This document shows, one piece after another, positions 34,878 to 42,738 of a stretch of 64,000 bases of DNA. Source of the stretch: MGML01 sp034416335. GTDB taxonomy: Bacteria; Chloroflexota; Dehalococcoidia; Dehalococcoidales; UBA2162. Under the pieces are notes generated by a model. The model saw only the letters and a program-made list of their open reading frames with translations. It searched no databases and was not told the DNA's origin. The stretch is taken from assembly GCA_034416335.1 (NCBI GenBank), contig DAOULV010000001.1, forward strand, positions 196,974 through 260,973, read 5' to 3'. Each line of letters begins with the position of its first letter. The first letter of the stretch is position 1. Position numbers and translations under genes: made by a program.

Positions 34878-35993
34878 TTACCGGGGAAGATTTAAAATCG
34901 TACGGCGGCCGTTCAGCCTTTGTGTATCGTAAAGGGTTTCGACATCAACCAGTTGAGTCTTACCGACGATATCGGCTATAGGAACCGAGGTTATCTTCCC
35001 ATCTCTGTAACTGACCATCCTGCCGTAGTTTTCCTGGATGATAAGGTCTACGGCGGCGATGCCGAAGTATCTCCCCATTCTCCGGTCGAAAGCACAGGGA
35101 GCGCCGCCGCGCTGAAGATAGCCGAGAGCCATACTCCTGGTTATCAACCCGGTACCTTTTTCTATTTCCTGCGCTACGTAATTCCCTATCCCGCCGAGGT
35201 AAGCATGCCCGAACGCGTCGGTTTCTTCTTTCATGGTAAAGATAGACTGCCCGGCGGGGCTTGCGCCTTCGGCGACCATGATGATGTTATACCTGTTTCC
35301 TTCTCTGACGCCTTCAAGCACGAGTTCGTTTACCCTGTCCATAGAAAAATCGTATTCGGGAATAAGGATGATAAAGGCTCCCGAAGATTCTCCTCCTTCA
35401 AGAGCCAGCCAGCCCGCGTGTCTTCCCATCGTTTCGATGACGAATACCACCTTATGAGAACCGGCATAAGTCCTCAGCCTGTCGGCTTCTTCCGTAATAA
35501 CGGTCAGGGCTGTCTCGTAACCAAGTGTGTAATCGGTCATCGGCAGGTCTTTGTCTATTGTCTTGGGAATACCGACAACGTTGATTCCCTCCGCTGCAAG
35601 CTGACCGGCGACGCCGAGGGTGTCATCGCCGCCGATGGCTATGACGGCGTTGATACCCAATTGTGCTATATGCTCCGTAACTTCGGCAACGCGGTAATCG
35701 TCGGGATTATACGGATTGGTCCTTGATGAACCCAGATTCGTACCGCCGTGCCTGTCCCAGGTCCTGACTATATCCTCGGTCAGGCAGCAGACATGCTGTG
35801 ATTCGTCCAGGATTTCCGGCGGGGGAAGGACAAGGCCTTTCCATCCTTCGCGGATACCCAGTACCTCGTACTCGACCCCTCTTTCTTTCGCCAGCCTGCT
35901 GTCCAGCGCAGTCTTCACTATCCATTTTACTGCGGAATTTAAGCCGGCACAGTCACCGCCGCCGGTGAGAACTCCGATTTTGAATTTAGCCAT
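34878..35993 (-). CDS. 6-phosphofructokinase, pyrophosphate-type active site
   Basis: A 371-residue phosphofructokinase family protein acting on fructose 6-phosphate. The phosphoryl-donor loop is GVLTGGGDCAGLN and the substrate motif is PKTIDKD, with ETMGRHAGWLAL further on. Two diagnostic positions point to pyrophosphate as donor: the second Asp of GGDDT (Gly in ATP enzymes) and the Lys of PKTID (Gly in ATP enzymes). A reversible PPi-dependent step, useful for glycolysis and gluconeogenesis, is inferred. It is the first gene of the pfk-fba unit. Confidence 0.88.
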   Translation of the reverse strand: MAKFKIGVLTGGGDCAGLNSAVKWIVKTALDSRLAKERGVEYEVLGIREGWKGLVLPPPEILDESQHVCCLTEDIVRTWDRHGGTNLGSSRTNPYNPDDYRVAEVTEHIAQLGINAVIAIGGDDTLGVAGQLAAEGINVVGIPKTIDKDLPMTDYTLGYETALTVITEEADRLRTYAGSHKVVFVIETMGRHAGWLALEGGESSGAFIILIPEYDFSMDRVNELVLEGVREGNRYNIIMVAEGASPAGQSIFTMKEETDAFGHAYLGGIGNYVAQEIEKGTGLITRSMALGYLQRGGAPCAFDRRMGRYFGIAAVDLIIQENYGRMVSYRDGKITSVPIADIVGKTQLVDVETLYDTQRLNGRRTILNLPR

Positions 35994-36169
35994 TTTCTCG
36001 TATCCGCCCTGTGATAGGTGCAGTTTTAATTATAGATGTTACTGCACAATGACGGCAAGCGTGCAGTAAACGTCAGATTGAAGAACACCAGAATATAACT
36101 CTAGAGTGATATTGTCAATCTTTGATACTTTGAGTACAGTATTAAAGCCTGTTTGCATCTGGTTGGTCT

Positions 36170-36765
36170 TGTTGTCATTGCGAGTCCTCGATGTCTACAG
36201 GCAAACCACTACAACCAGTCCCTTCCCCCTTGAGGGAGAGGAAACAAATAGTGTGTTATCCTGAAAAATTATGCATCACCTGGTACTGGAGATTGCCATG
36301 CCTGTCGCCTCAGGCGGACTCCTCGCAATGACCCGCCTACGCCAGGGCTTCGGCGGGGTAAACAGGAGAAATCCGGCTATGACTTTTGAGTGATTTATAT
36401 AGATTGCCACGCCTTCCGCCGCAGGCGGATTGACGCCGAGTCTCGCAATGACAGCGAGGGATGGGTTCGTCCTTCGGCAGGCTCAGGACGAACGGGAGAA
36501 AGCGACAAGCTCGGGACGAACGGGAGAAAGCCGAGTCTCGCAATGACAGCGAGGGATGCGTTCGTCCTTCGACAGGCTCAGGACGAACGGGAGAAAGCGA
36601 CAGGCTCAGGACGAACGGGGGAAAGCGACAAGCTCAGGACGAACGGGAGAGAGCGGAATCTCGCAATGACAGCGAGGAATGGGTTCGTCCTTCGACAGGC
36701 TCAGGACGAACGGGAGAAAGCGGAATATGGATTCCCGCCTGCGCGGGAATGACAAAAGGGAACGG
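36170..36765. repeat. Dispersed-repeat cluster
   Basis: The gap 35994-36871 has no gene. It holds five or six full or partial copies of the CGTCCTTCGACAGGCTCAGG unit (36467-36715). It also holds the CACGCC/CGAGTCTCGCAATGACAGCG unit (from about 36405), a CCCGCCTACGCCAGGGCTTC unit (about 36331) and an ATTCCCGC/GCGGGAAT palindrome (36731-36751). TATAAT at 36821-36826 is a likely -10 box for the next gene. Confidence 0.85.
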
Positions 36766-36871
36766 AATGGTACCATAGTGCGGGTAATTAAGCTTATTTC
36801 GTTTGGTACGATTCTTGCGGTATAATTAAGCAATTAAAATCGTTTTGTGATAAGCAGCTTTTCGGAGAGAT

Positions 36872-37960
36872 ATGGCATTTAAGGTAGCCGTCATACTGGG
36901 AACACGACCGGAAATAATTAAAATGGCTCCGGTTATCCGGGCGCTTAAAGAAGCGCAGACCGACTTTTTCGTTCTCCATACCGGGCAGCACTATTCCTAC
37001 AGCCTTGACGGAGTATTTTTCGAGCACCTGAACCTGGACACTCCCGAATATAACGTTGAAGCAGGTTCGGGTTCTCATGCCGCACAGACGGCAGCGATAC
37101 TTACAGGAGTGGAAAGGATACTTCTCGACGAATACCCGGACGTGGTCCTCGTCGAGGGCGATACCAACTCCGTTCTTGCCGGTGCTCTGGCTGCTGTCAA
37201 ACTGCACATAAAAGTCGGACACGTAGAAGCCGGTTTGAGAAGTTATGACCGGACGATGCCGGAGGAAATTAACCGAATCCTGGCCGATCACTGTTCCGAA
37301 TACCTCTTCGCACCGACGGAGAAATCGAAAAATATCCTGCTGGGTGAGGGTATTCCCGAGGAGAAAATATACGTTACAGGCAATACGATAGTAGACGCCC
37401 TGCAGCAGAATATCGATATTGCCAGGCGGTACAGCAACGTATTCGAGACTGCCGGAATACGCCCTTCCGAATACTTCCTGGTAACGCTTCACCGGCAGGA
37501 AAATGTGGACAATCCCGAAAGATTTGCTTCCATCCTCGAAGGACTGGACAGGGTAGCCGGTTTTTATCACCAGCCGCTGATATATCCCATCCATCCGCAC
37601 TCTCTCGTCAGGCTGAAGGAGTTCAAACTGGAGACTCCCAATATTACTCTTACGGAGCCGGCAGACTATTTCGATTTCCTTATGCTTGAATATTACGCCC
37701 GTCTCATCCTGACAGATTCCGGCGGTGTCCAGGAAGAGTCCTGCATCCTGGGTGTCCCCTGCGTTACGCTGCGGGATAATACTGAAAGACCGGAGACTCT
37801 GGAAGTAGGAGCGAATATGCTGGCCGGTACTTCGGCGGATGACATTCTTGAAATGGTCAGGCTTTCATTCGAAATGCCGAGGCAGTGGCAGAACCCGTTC
37901 GGCGACGGCAAAGCGGGTGAAAGAATAGTAAACATTATTACCGGAGGTTCAGATGGCTAA
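36872..37960 (+). CDS. wecB: UDP-N-acetylglucosamine 2-epimerase (non-hydrolysing)
   Basis: A 362-residue enzyme interconverting UDP-GlcNAc and UDP-ManNAc for surface polysaccharide. Markers: GTRPEIIKMAPVI (residues 10-22), VLVEGDTNSVLAGALAA, VEAGLRSYDRTMPEEINR (typical substrate-binding segment), TLHRQENVDNPERF, and LTDSGGVQEES with PCVTLRDNTERPET near the end. Length is normal. It overlaps the next epimerase gene by eight bases, so the two are co-translated and likely share one sugar-nucleotide pathway. Confidence 0.95.
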   Translation: MAFKVAVILGTRPEIIKMAPVIRALKEAQTDFFVLHTGQHYSYSLDGVFFEHLNLDTPEYNVEAGSGSHAAQTAAILTGVERILLDEYPDVVLVEGDTNSVLAGALAAVKLHIKVGHVEAGLRSYDRTMPEEINRILADHCSEYLFAPTEKSKNILLGEGIPEEKIYVTGNTIVDALQQNIDIARRYSNVFETAGIRPSEYFLVTLHRQENVDNPERFASILEGLDRVAGFYHQPLIYPIHPHSLVRLKEFKLETPNITLTEPADYFDFLMLEYYARLILTDSGGVQEESCILGVPCVTLRDNTERPETLEVGANMLAGTSADDILEMVRLSFEMPRQWQNPFGDGKAGERIVNIITGGSDG

Positions 37961-38873
37961 GATACTAGTAACAGGCGGAACCGGATTTATCGGCTCGAAC
38001 CTAGTCCCGGAACTGAGAAGCCGCGGTCACGAGGTGTGGGTCTGCGACCTGGGGCAATCTGAAGGGCCAAATTATATCAGGTGCGATGTCAGAGAACATC
38101 GCCAGATAGAAAGAATATTCGCTTCTCACGACTTCGATTACGTCTACCATCTGGCGGCGGAATACGGCAGGTGGAACGGCGAGGATTATTACGAGAACCT
38201 CTGGTTGACCAATACCATCGGCACCAAGAATATGGTGAGAATGCAGGAACAGAAAAAATTCAGGATGATATTCTTCTCCAGTGCTGAAGTGTACGGGGAC
38301 TACGACGGTGTAATGAGTGAGGACGTAATGGAGAAGATACCCTTAAAGCAAATGAATGATTACGCGATGACAAAATGGGTAGGCGAGATGCAGGTTTTGA
38401 ACTCAGCAGAAATGTTCGGCACCGAGACCGTCCGCGTCCGTCCGGTCAACGCCTACGGTCCCCACGAGCACTACAGCCCCTACCGGGGTGTGATCCCCAT
38501 GCTTATCTACCGGGCGCTGCATGATATACCCTATACCGTGTATATGGGGCATAAACGTATCTTCGACTATGTGGAGGATACCTGCCGCACCTTTGCCAAC
38601 ATCGTGGATAATTTCATTCCGGGCGAGGTCTATAACGTCGGCAGTAAAGAGGAGTGGGAGCACGATATAAAGTACGTGTCCGACCTTATTCTGAAAAGCG
38701 TCGGCAAAGACGATTCACAGGTAACGTACGAAGCAGCCGAACCCTTCACGACCCGCGTTAAGCACATGGATTTCTCAAAGATACGGCGTGACCTTAACCA
38801 CGACCCCAGAGTACCGCTTGAAGAAGGGATACCGAAAACAGTCGAGTGGATGAAGAAGCTTTACTACAAGTAG
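37953..38873 (+). CDS. NAD-dependent epimerase/dehydratase (extended SDR)
   Basis: A 306-residue nucleotide-sugar epimerase or dehydratase. The NAD-binding motif is GGTGFIGSNL (residues 8-17). The catalytic triad region is FFSSAEVYG (Ser) and DYAMTKWVGE (Tyr and Lys), and RPVNAYGPHEHYSPYRG binds the sugar nucleotide. It follows the UDP-GlcNAc 2-epimerase with overlap. A 4-epimerase or 4,6-dehydratase is possible; the exact sugar cannot be read. Cytoplasmic, for surface glycan synthesis. Confidence 0.9.
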   Translation: MAKILVTGGTGFIGSNLVPELRSRGHEVWVCDLGQSEGPNYIRCDVREHRQIERIFASHDFDYVYHLAAEYGRWNGEDYYENLWLTNTIGTKNMVRMQEQKKFRMIFFSSAEVYGDYDGVMSEDVMEKIPLKQMNDYAMTKWVGEMQVLNSAEMFGTETVRVRPVNAYGPHEHYSPYRGVIPMLIYRALHDIPYTVYMGHKRIFDYVEDTCRTFANIVDNFIPGEVYNVGSKEEWEHDIKYVSDLILKSVGKDDSQVTYEAAEPFTTRVKHMDFSKIRRDLNHDPRVPLEEGIPKTVEWMKKLYYK

Positions 38874-38959
38874 GGATCCTAAAATATAATCATTTTTAAA
38901 AAACAGTCAAGAAACCTATTCAGCTATTTCATCAAAATCATCAATCTATCTATATATAC

Positions 38960-38982
38960 AAAAAGCGGGAGTAATCCCGCTT
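38960..38982 (-). terminator. Rho-independent terminator (minus strand)
   Basis: On the minus strand AAGCGGGA-TTAC-TCCCGCTT is followed by TTTG. It lies about 20 bases after the small reading frame at 39005-39076 and would end its transcript. Confidence 0.75.
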
Positions 38983-39004
38983 CCTAAAAATCAGTTTTTA
39001 ATTT

Positions 39005-39076
39005 TTAGCTATTTTTCTTGGATAAGATATAGATCACTATACCGGTGATCAGATACACCCAAAAATGTGTTGTCAG
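39005..39076 (-). CDS. Candidate 23-residue single-helix membrane peptide (CTG start)
   Basis: Below the usual length limit. On the minus strand AAGGAG is followed after six bases by CTG and the frame TTHFWVYLITGIVIYILSKK, ending NS and TAA. It is one hydrophobic helix with a positive tail, the normal shape of small membrane peptides. It lies between a perfect hairpin (39091-39124) and a terminator (38960-38982), so it would form its own mini transcription unit or the tail of the GH4 transcript. The non-ATG start makes it tentative. Confidence 0.4.
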   Translation of the reverse strand: MTTHFWVYLITGIVIYILSKKNS

Positions 39077-39090
39077 TTACGTCTCCTTCA

Positions 39091-39124
39091 AATATTCGGT
39101 GTCAACATCTTGACACCGAATATT
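39091..39124. repeat. Perfect 15-bp hairpin before the small peptide frame
   Basis: AATATTCGGTGTCAA (39091-39105) and its exact reverse complement (39110-39124) flank a four-base loop. On the minus strand it lies between the GH4 stop and an AAGGAG site. It could stabilize the mRNA end, terminate, or bind a dimeric regulator. Confidence 0.7.
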
Positions 39125-39192
39125 ATATTACTATAAATGCTCACAAATAGCCAGCCACGCAGGTGCACGGTTTTCTACTCAACGATGACCTT

Positions 39193-40515
39193 TTATGTCC
39201 TGAAATGTTTAAATCCGGGCAGGTAGTCACGGTAGTATTCCAGCATCTCGTTGACCATTTCTTTGATTTCCGCCAGTGAAAGGACCGATGCCGTCAGCGG
39301 GTCGTACGCGATGGAGTGGAATACCATATCGGGATCGCCCGTCAACGCGGCTTCGACAGCCATTTCTTCCGCCATCGCGTTCACCTGGTCGAGGATAGCC
39401 AACTGTGGCGGAAGGTTACCGACATATACCGGGTGAAATCCTTCTTTATCGACAAATACAGGAACCTCCACGCAGGCATTCTGCGGCAGGTTTGTAATCA
39501 GATTGGTGTTGGGTACATTGCCGTTGAACCTGAACGTTTCACCTCCCATCCACGCATTGATTATATATGCAGCGTATTCACTGCCCCGTTCGAGGCTGAT
39601 AGGCGTATCATTACGCAGGAATTTCTCGATATCTGTTTTCCATGTCTTTTCACTATTCTGGTATCGTTTCAGAGTGTTCGCGTGGCGCCCGAAGTTCCCG
39701 ATTCCGTGAGAGCAGTACTTCTCAATCAGGTCGGGACGTTTCCGGAACCACCAGTTGTACTCCGAGTTGTGGCCGCTGGATTCCGTTACATAGTATCCCA
39801 GGTGCTTGAACATCTCGTTTCGGACGATATCCCTGTTGTAGATATCCGGTTTCTCAACTGCTTCCCGCAGCAGCGGATAGGCGTCTTTACCGTTCCATTC
39901 GTATTTCAGATACCAGGCAAGATGGTTGATGCCGGCACAGGTGTAAGTGATTTCTTCGTACGGGGCACCTATCCACTCTGCCAGCATCGCCGCGGTTCCC
40001 TGTACGCTGTGGCAGAGGCCGGTAGCCTGGATAAAAGACTCGCGTTGGATGGCACGGCACAACATTGCCATGGGATTAGAGTAGTTCAGGAGGATGGCTC
40101 CGGGGCAGTGTTTTTCCATGTCCCTGACGATATCCATCACCACCGGGACTGTCCGCAGGGCGCGGAACACTCCCGCCGGCCCCCTGGTATCTCCAACATT
40201 TATATCGATGCCGTATTTCATCGGGATGCTGAGATCATGTTTCCAGACCTCTGTTCCCACGGTAAGGATGGTCATCAGGACAGCGTCTGCATCCTTTAAT
40301 GCTTCTGTCCGATCCAGGGTAGCTTCCACCCTTGCCGGGTAGTTTCCAAGCTGCACAATCCTGTTTACCGCTTTTGTGACATACTCCAGCCTTTCTTCGT
40401 TTATATCCATCAGGGCAAGCGTGGCATCCCTGAGTAACGGAAAAGTGAGAATATCCCTGACAAGATTATTCGTAAAAGTCAGACTACCTGCGCCGATAAA
40501 TGTAATTTTTGGCAT
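39193..40515 (-). CDS. Family 4 glycoside hydrolase (alpha-galactosidase/alpha-glucosidase type)
   Basis: A 440-residue NAD- and Mn-dependent glycosidase of family GH4, which works by a transient oxidation of the sugar. The Rossmann loop is FIGAGSLTFTNNLVRDI (residues 5-21). The substrate and metal motifs are LNYSNPMAM (about 143-151), ATGLCHSVQGT (about 164-174, with the metal Cys and His) and GINHLAW. Sequence style suggests the MelA alpha-galactosidase subgroup, but the linkage specificity is inferred. GGAGGG lies about nine bases before the ATG. Divergent from the SDR gene at 40676. Confidence 0.9.
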   Translation of the reverse strand: MPKITFIGAGSLTFTNNLVRDILTFPLLRDATLALMDINEERLEYVTKAVNRIVQLGNYPARVEATLDRTEALKDADAVLMTILTVGTEVWKHDLSIPMKYGIDINVGDTRGPAGVFRALRTVPVVMDIVRDMEKHCPGAILLNYSNPMAMLCRAIQRESFIQATGLCHSVQGTAAMLAEWIGAPYEEITYTCAGINHLAWYLKYEWNGKDAYPLLREAVEKPDIYNRDIVRNEMFKHLGYYVTESSGHNSEYNWWFRKRPDLIEKYCSHGIGNFGRHANTLKRYQNSEKTWKTDIEKFLRNDTPISLERGSEYAAYIINAWMGGETFRFNGNVPNTNLITNLPQNACVEVPVFVDKEGFHPVYVGNLPPQLAILDQVNAMAEEMAVEAALTGDPDMVFHSIAYDPLTASVLSLAEIKEMVNEMLEYYRDYLPGFKHFRT

Positions 40516-40675
40516 TTTTGTATGCCCTCCAATTGAAAAAATATCCGGTATGTCTCAAAGGTTAAGACGATAACGGAATTAAGTCAATAGTAAGAAACAA
40601 GGCTTTCAACGGGAAATTGACATTACGGGCATGACAGCAGTATTCTTTTTTCGTATTAATTCAAGGAGGGAAACT

Positions 40676-41641
40676 ATGAACATAATGGTCCTGGGCGGCA
40701 GCGGAATGTTCGGTCGGAAGACCGTGCTGCATATGATACAGGATAAGGAAATAGACAACGTCGTCTCAGTGGATATCGCACCTCCCCCGGAATGGGCTTT
40801 GAAACAGTACGAACCCTGGAAAGACAAGTTTCACTATGTCCGCGGCACTGTTGCCGAGCTGGAAGATATTCTGAACGCATCAAAACTGATGAAGATCGAC
40901 GGGATTGTAAACTGGGCATTCGTTATGAATCTACAGGAACTGAACAGCAATCCGAGACTCGCAACCAAGGTTAATATGCTCGGTATGTGCAATGCCTTCG
41001 AGGCTGCCCGCCTTATCGATGCCGGCCGCGTGGTCTATGCCAGCTCGATGACCGTATACGGCCCGACCGACCTTTACGGGGATGAAGTTGCCGAGGACGT
41101 AATCCTCGCCCCCAGCAGTTCCTACGCCGTTGCCAAGTTATATGCCGAGATAATAGCAGCCCAATACCACCAGCAGTACGGGATCGAATTCACCGGTGTC
41201 CGTCCTACAATAGGCTACGGGCACGGCGGAAAATCACCGGCAAGTATGTGGTCGGATATGCCTTCGGCGGTTGCTGTCGGTCAGCCCTACAGGATGGAGT
41301 CCGACGGTAATATGTTCATGTCGCTGGTGACTGCCGACGACCTTGCGATATTCACAACCACATTAATGAAAGCAAAATCATCGCCGCGTCCGGCTTATAA
41401 CGTCGGTACGCCCCTGGTTAACTTCCGTGACCTGGCAGAGGTTGTCAGGAAATATATACCTGAGGCTGTAATCGAGTTCGGTGACAGCCCGGCACCATTC
41501 GGCAGGGGTAAACCGCTTAACGTAAGTTCGAAAGCTGCTAAAGAAGACTTCGGCTTCGAATGCATGTCGCTTGATGAAGGTATTCAAATACACATCAACG
41601 ATGCTCGGCTTGACGCGGGTCTTGAGCCGTTGAAGTTTTAA
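40676..41641 (+). CDS. NAD-dependent epimerase/dehydratase
   Basis: A 321-residue extended short-chain dehydrogenase. The cofactor loop reads VLGGSGMFGRKTV (residues 5-17). The catalytic Ser region is VVYASSMTVYG and the Tyr-Lys pair lies in SSSYAVAKLYAE. GVRPTIGYGHGG is a typical sugar- or ligand-binding segment. It differs from the WecB-linked epimerase at 37953 and has no sugar gene beside it, so the substrate is open. The ATG at 40676 is chosen because AAGGAGG lies seven bases upstream. The nitroreductase gene follows by 19 bases and may be co-transcribed. Confidence 0.87.
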   Translation: MNIMVLGGSGMFGRKTVLHMIQDKEIDNVVSVDIAPPPEWALKQYEPWKDKFHYVRGTVAELEDILNASKLMKIDGIVNWAFVMNLQELNSNPRLATKVNMLGMCNAFEAARLIDAGRVVYASSMTVYGPTDLYGDEVAEDVILAPSSSYAVAKLYAEIIAAQYHQQYGIEFTGVRPTIGYGHGGKSPASMWSDMPSAVAVGQPYRMESDGNMFMSLVTADDLAIFTTTLMKAKSSPRPAYNVGTPLVNFRDLAEVVRKYIPEAVIEFGDSPAPFGRGKPLNVSSKAAKEDFGFECMSLDEGIQIHINDARLDAGLEPLKF

Positions 41642-41660
41642 AGAACAAGGGAGGCAAGGG

Positions 41661-42215
41661 ATGGACGTCCGGGAAGCGATAGAAAAAAGAAGAACAATCA
41701 GGGCATTTTCAGCCCCGGTACCGATGGAGATGCTGCGTAAACTGATATGGCTGGGTTCACGGGCGCCTTCCGCCAGCAATTCCCAGCCCTGGGAGTTTAT
41801 CATCATTGAAGACCGGGAAACTATAAGTGAAATAGCCGAGCAGAAAGGCACGATGGAAGGTCAGCGCGGCGGCAGGCGACGGATTGCGATAGAGAAGGGA
41901 CTTTATCAAAATTCCAGTGTTGTAGCTATATGTAATAAAAAGGGGATATTTGGCGGTGCGGGAGCCTGGATGGCGGCGGAGAATATGGCGCTGGCGGCTA
42001 CAGGTGAAGGTATCGGCTGCGTAATGTCTATCTTCGGCGGCGAGTATAAAAACGTTGTCGAGAAACTGCTGAAAATCCCCGACACGCACGAACTCACCAC
42101 GGTTATGTGCCTGGGAACTCCCGAAGGTGAGTGGCCGACGGTGAGGGCCGTGGGTGAAGACCGCCCCGACTTCAGCTGGCTGCATTTCAATACCTTCGGA
42201 AACCAGAAACAATAA
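41661..42215 (+). CDS. Nitroreductase family protein
   Basis: A 184-residue FMN-dependent oxidoreductase. The FMN-binding start is REAIEKRRTIRAFSA (residues 4-18), followed by LGSRAPSASNSQPWEFIII. The mid part has AAENMALAATGEGIGCV, and a LGTPEGEWP segment lies near the end. Family members reduce nitro groups, quinones or enones. The substrate is unknown. GGGAGGCAAGGG precedes the ATG. A strong terminator follows, so it ends the transcription unit that starts with the SDR gene. Confidence 0.9.
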   Translation: MDVREAIEKRRTIRAFSAPVPMEMLRKLIWLGSRAPSASNSQPWEFIIIEDRETISEIAEQKGTMEGQRGGRRRIAIEKGLYQNSSVVAICNKKGIFGGAGAWMAAENMALAATGEGIGCVMSIFGGEYKNVVEKLLKIPDTHELTTVMCLGTPEGEWPTVRAVGEDRPDFSWLHFNTFGNQKQ

Positions 42216-42250
42216 ACCGGAAATTGATATAAAAGATTAAGAAACGCTTT

Positions 42251-42278
42251 AAAAAGAGGGCTTTAGGCCCTCTTTTTT
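42251..42278 (+). terminator. Rho-independent terminator after the nitroreductase gene
   Basis: AAAGAGGGC and GCCCTCTTT form a GC-rich stem around a TTTAG loop, followed by a T-run at about 42273-42278. Confidence 0.88.
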
Positions 42279-42302
42279 CAATGGCGAAGAGAGTGTCCCG
42301 GA

Positions 42303-42596
42303 TTAATCTTTCATATCTCTGAGAAGAGCATAGGCTCTACCGACATCGTCACGGTGTACCCGTAAACTTACCATCCCGGTGATATTCATGCGAGCATTGG
42401 GCGAAGACAAATTGCGGAGCCGACACCGGATTCCCCTGCTGCGGAGATATGAATGCCTGCGTAAAGTTGGTTCGGGTCTCATCCCAGGCGAAACGTGAAT
42501 TTCCCGCCAGACATCTCCTTCGGGAAGGAGGCTCAACAGCAGTCTGCCGGTCCACCGGATTACTTTCCACGTTCTAAGCCATATCTGTTTAATCAT
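42303..42596 (-). CDS. Possible small DUF2007-like protein
   Basis: A reading frame of up to 132 residues whose last 97 residues (from the ATG at 42596) look like a real protein. A short amphipathic N-terminus (MIKQIWLRTWKVIRWTGRLL) precedes a domain with HSYLRSRGIRCRLRN and MVSLRVHRDDVGRAYALL, the pattern of DUF2007 signal-transducer-like proteins. No ribosome binding site is evident at any start. Real coding is plausible but uncertain. Confidence 0.4.
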   Translation of the reverse strand: MIKQIWLRTWKVIRWTGRLLLSLLPEGDVWREIHVSPGMRPEPTLRRHSYLRSRGIRCRLRNLSSPNARMNITGMVSLRVHRDDVGRAYALLRDMKD

Positions 42597-42738
42597 TAAA
42601 ATCACGAGTTCAATCTTGCGTATTATCTCAGGATTGTAGCAGTTTATATATACACCTTCAATTCGTAAGTGTACCGGATTTATATACGTTTTCGGATGCA
42701 TACTTATCGATTGGATAGTATAATGTGAGAAACTTTAA

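Noticed and set aside
33695..34981. Long plus-strand reading frame of 428 codons
   Set aside because: It runs antisense to the aldolase gene and has no recognizable domain; it is the usual mirror frame of a GC-rich gene.
36390..36778. Protein-like frames full of QAQDEREKA-type repeats
   Set aside because: They are translations of the intergenic repeat units, not genes.
39316..40299. Plus-strand reading frame of 327 codons
   Set aside because: Lies antisense within the GH4 gene, whose motifs are complete.
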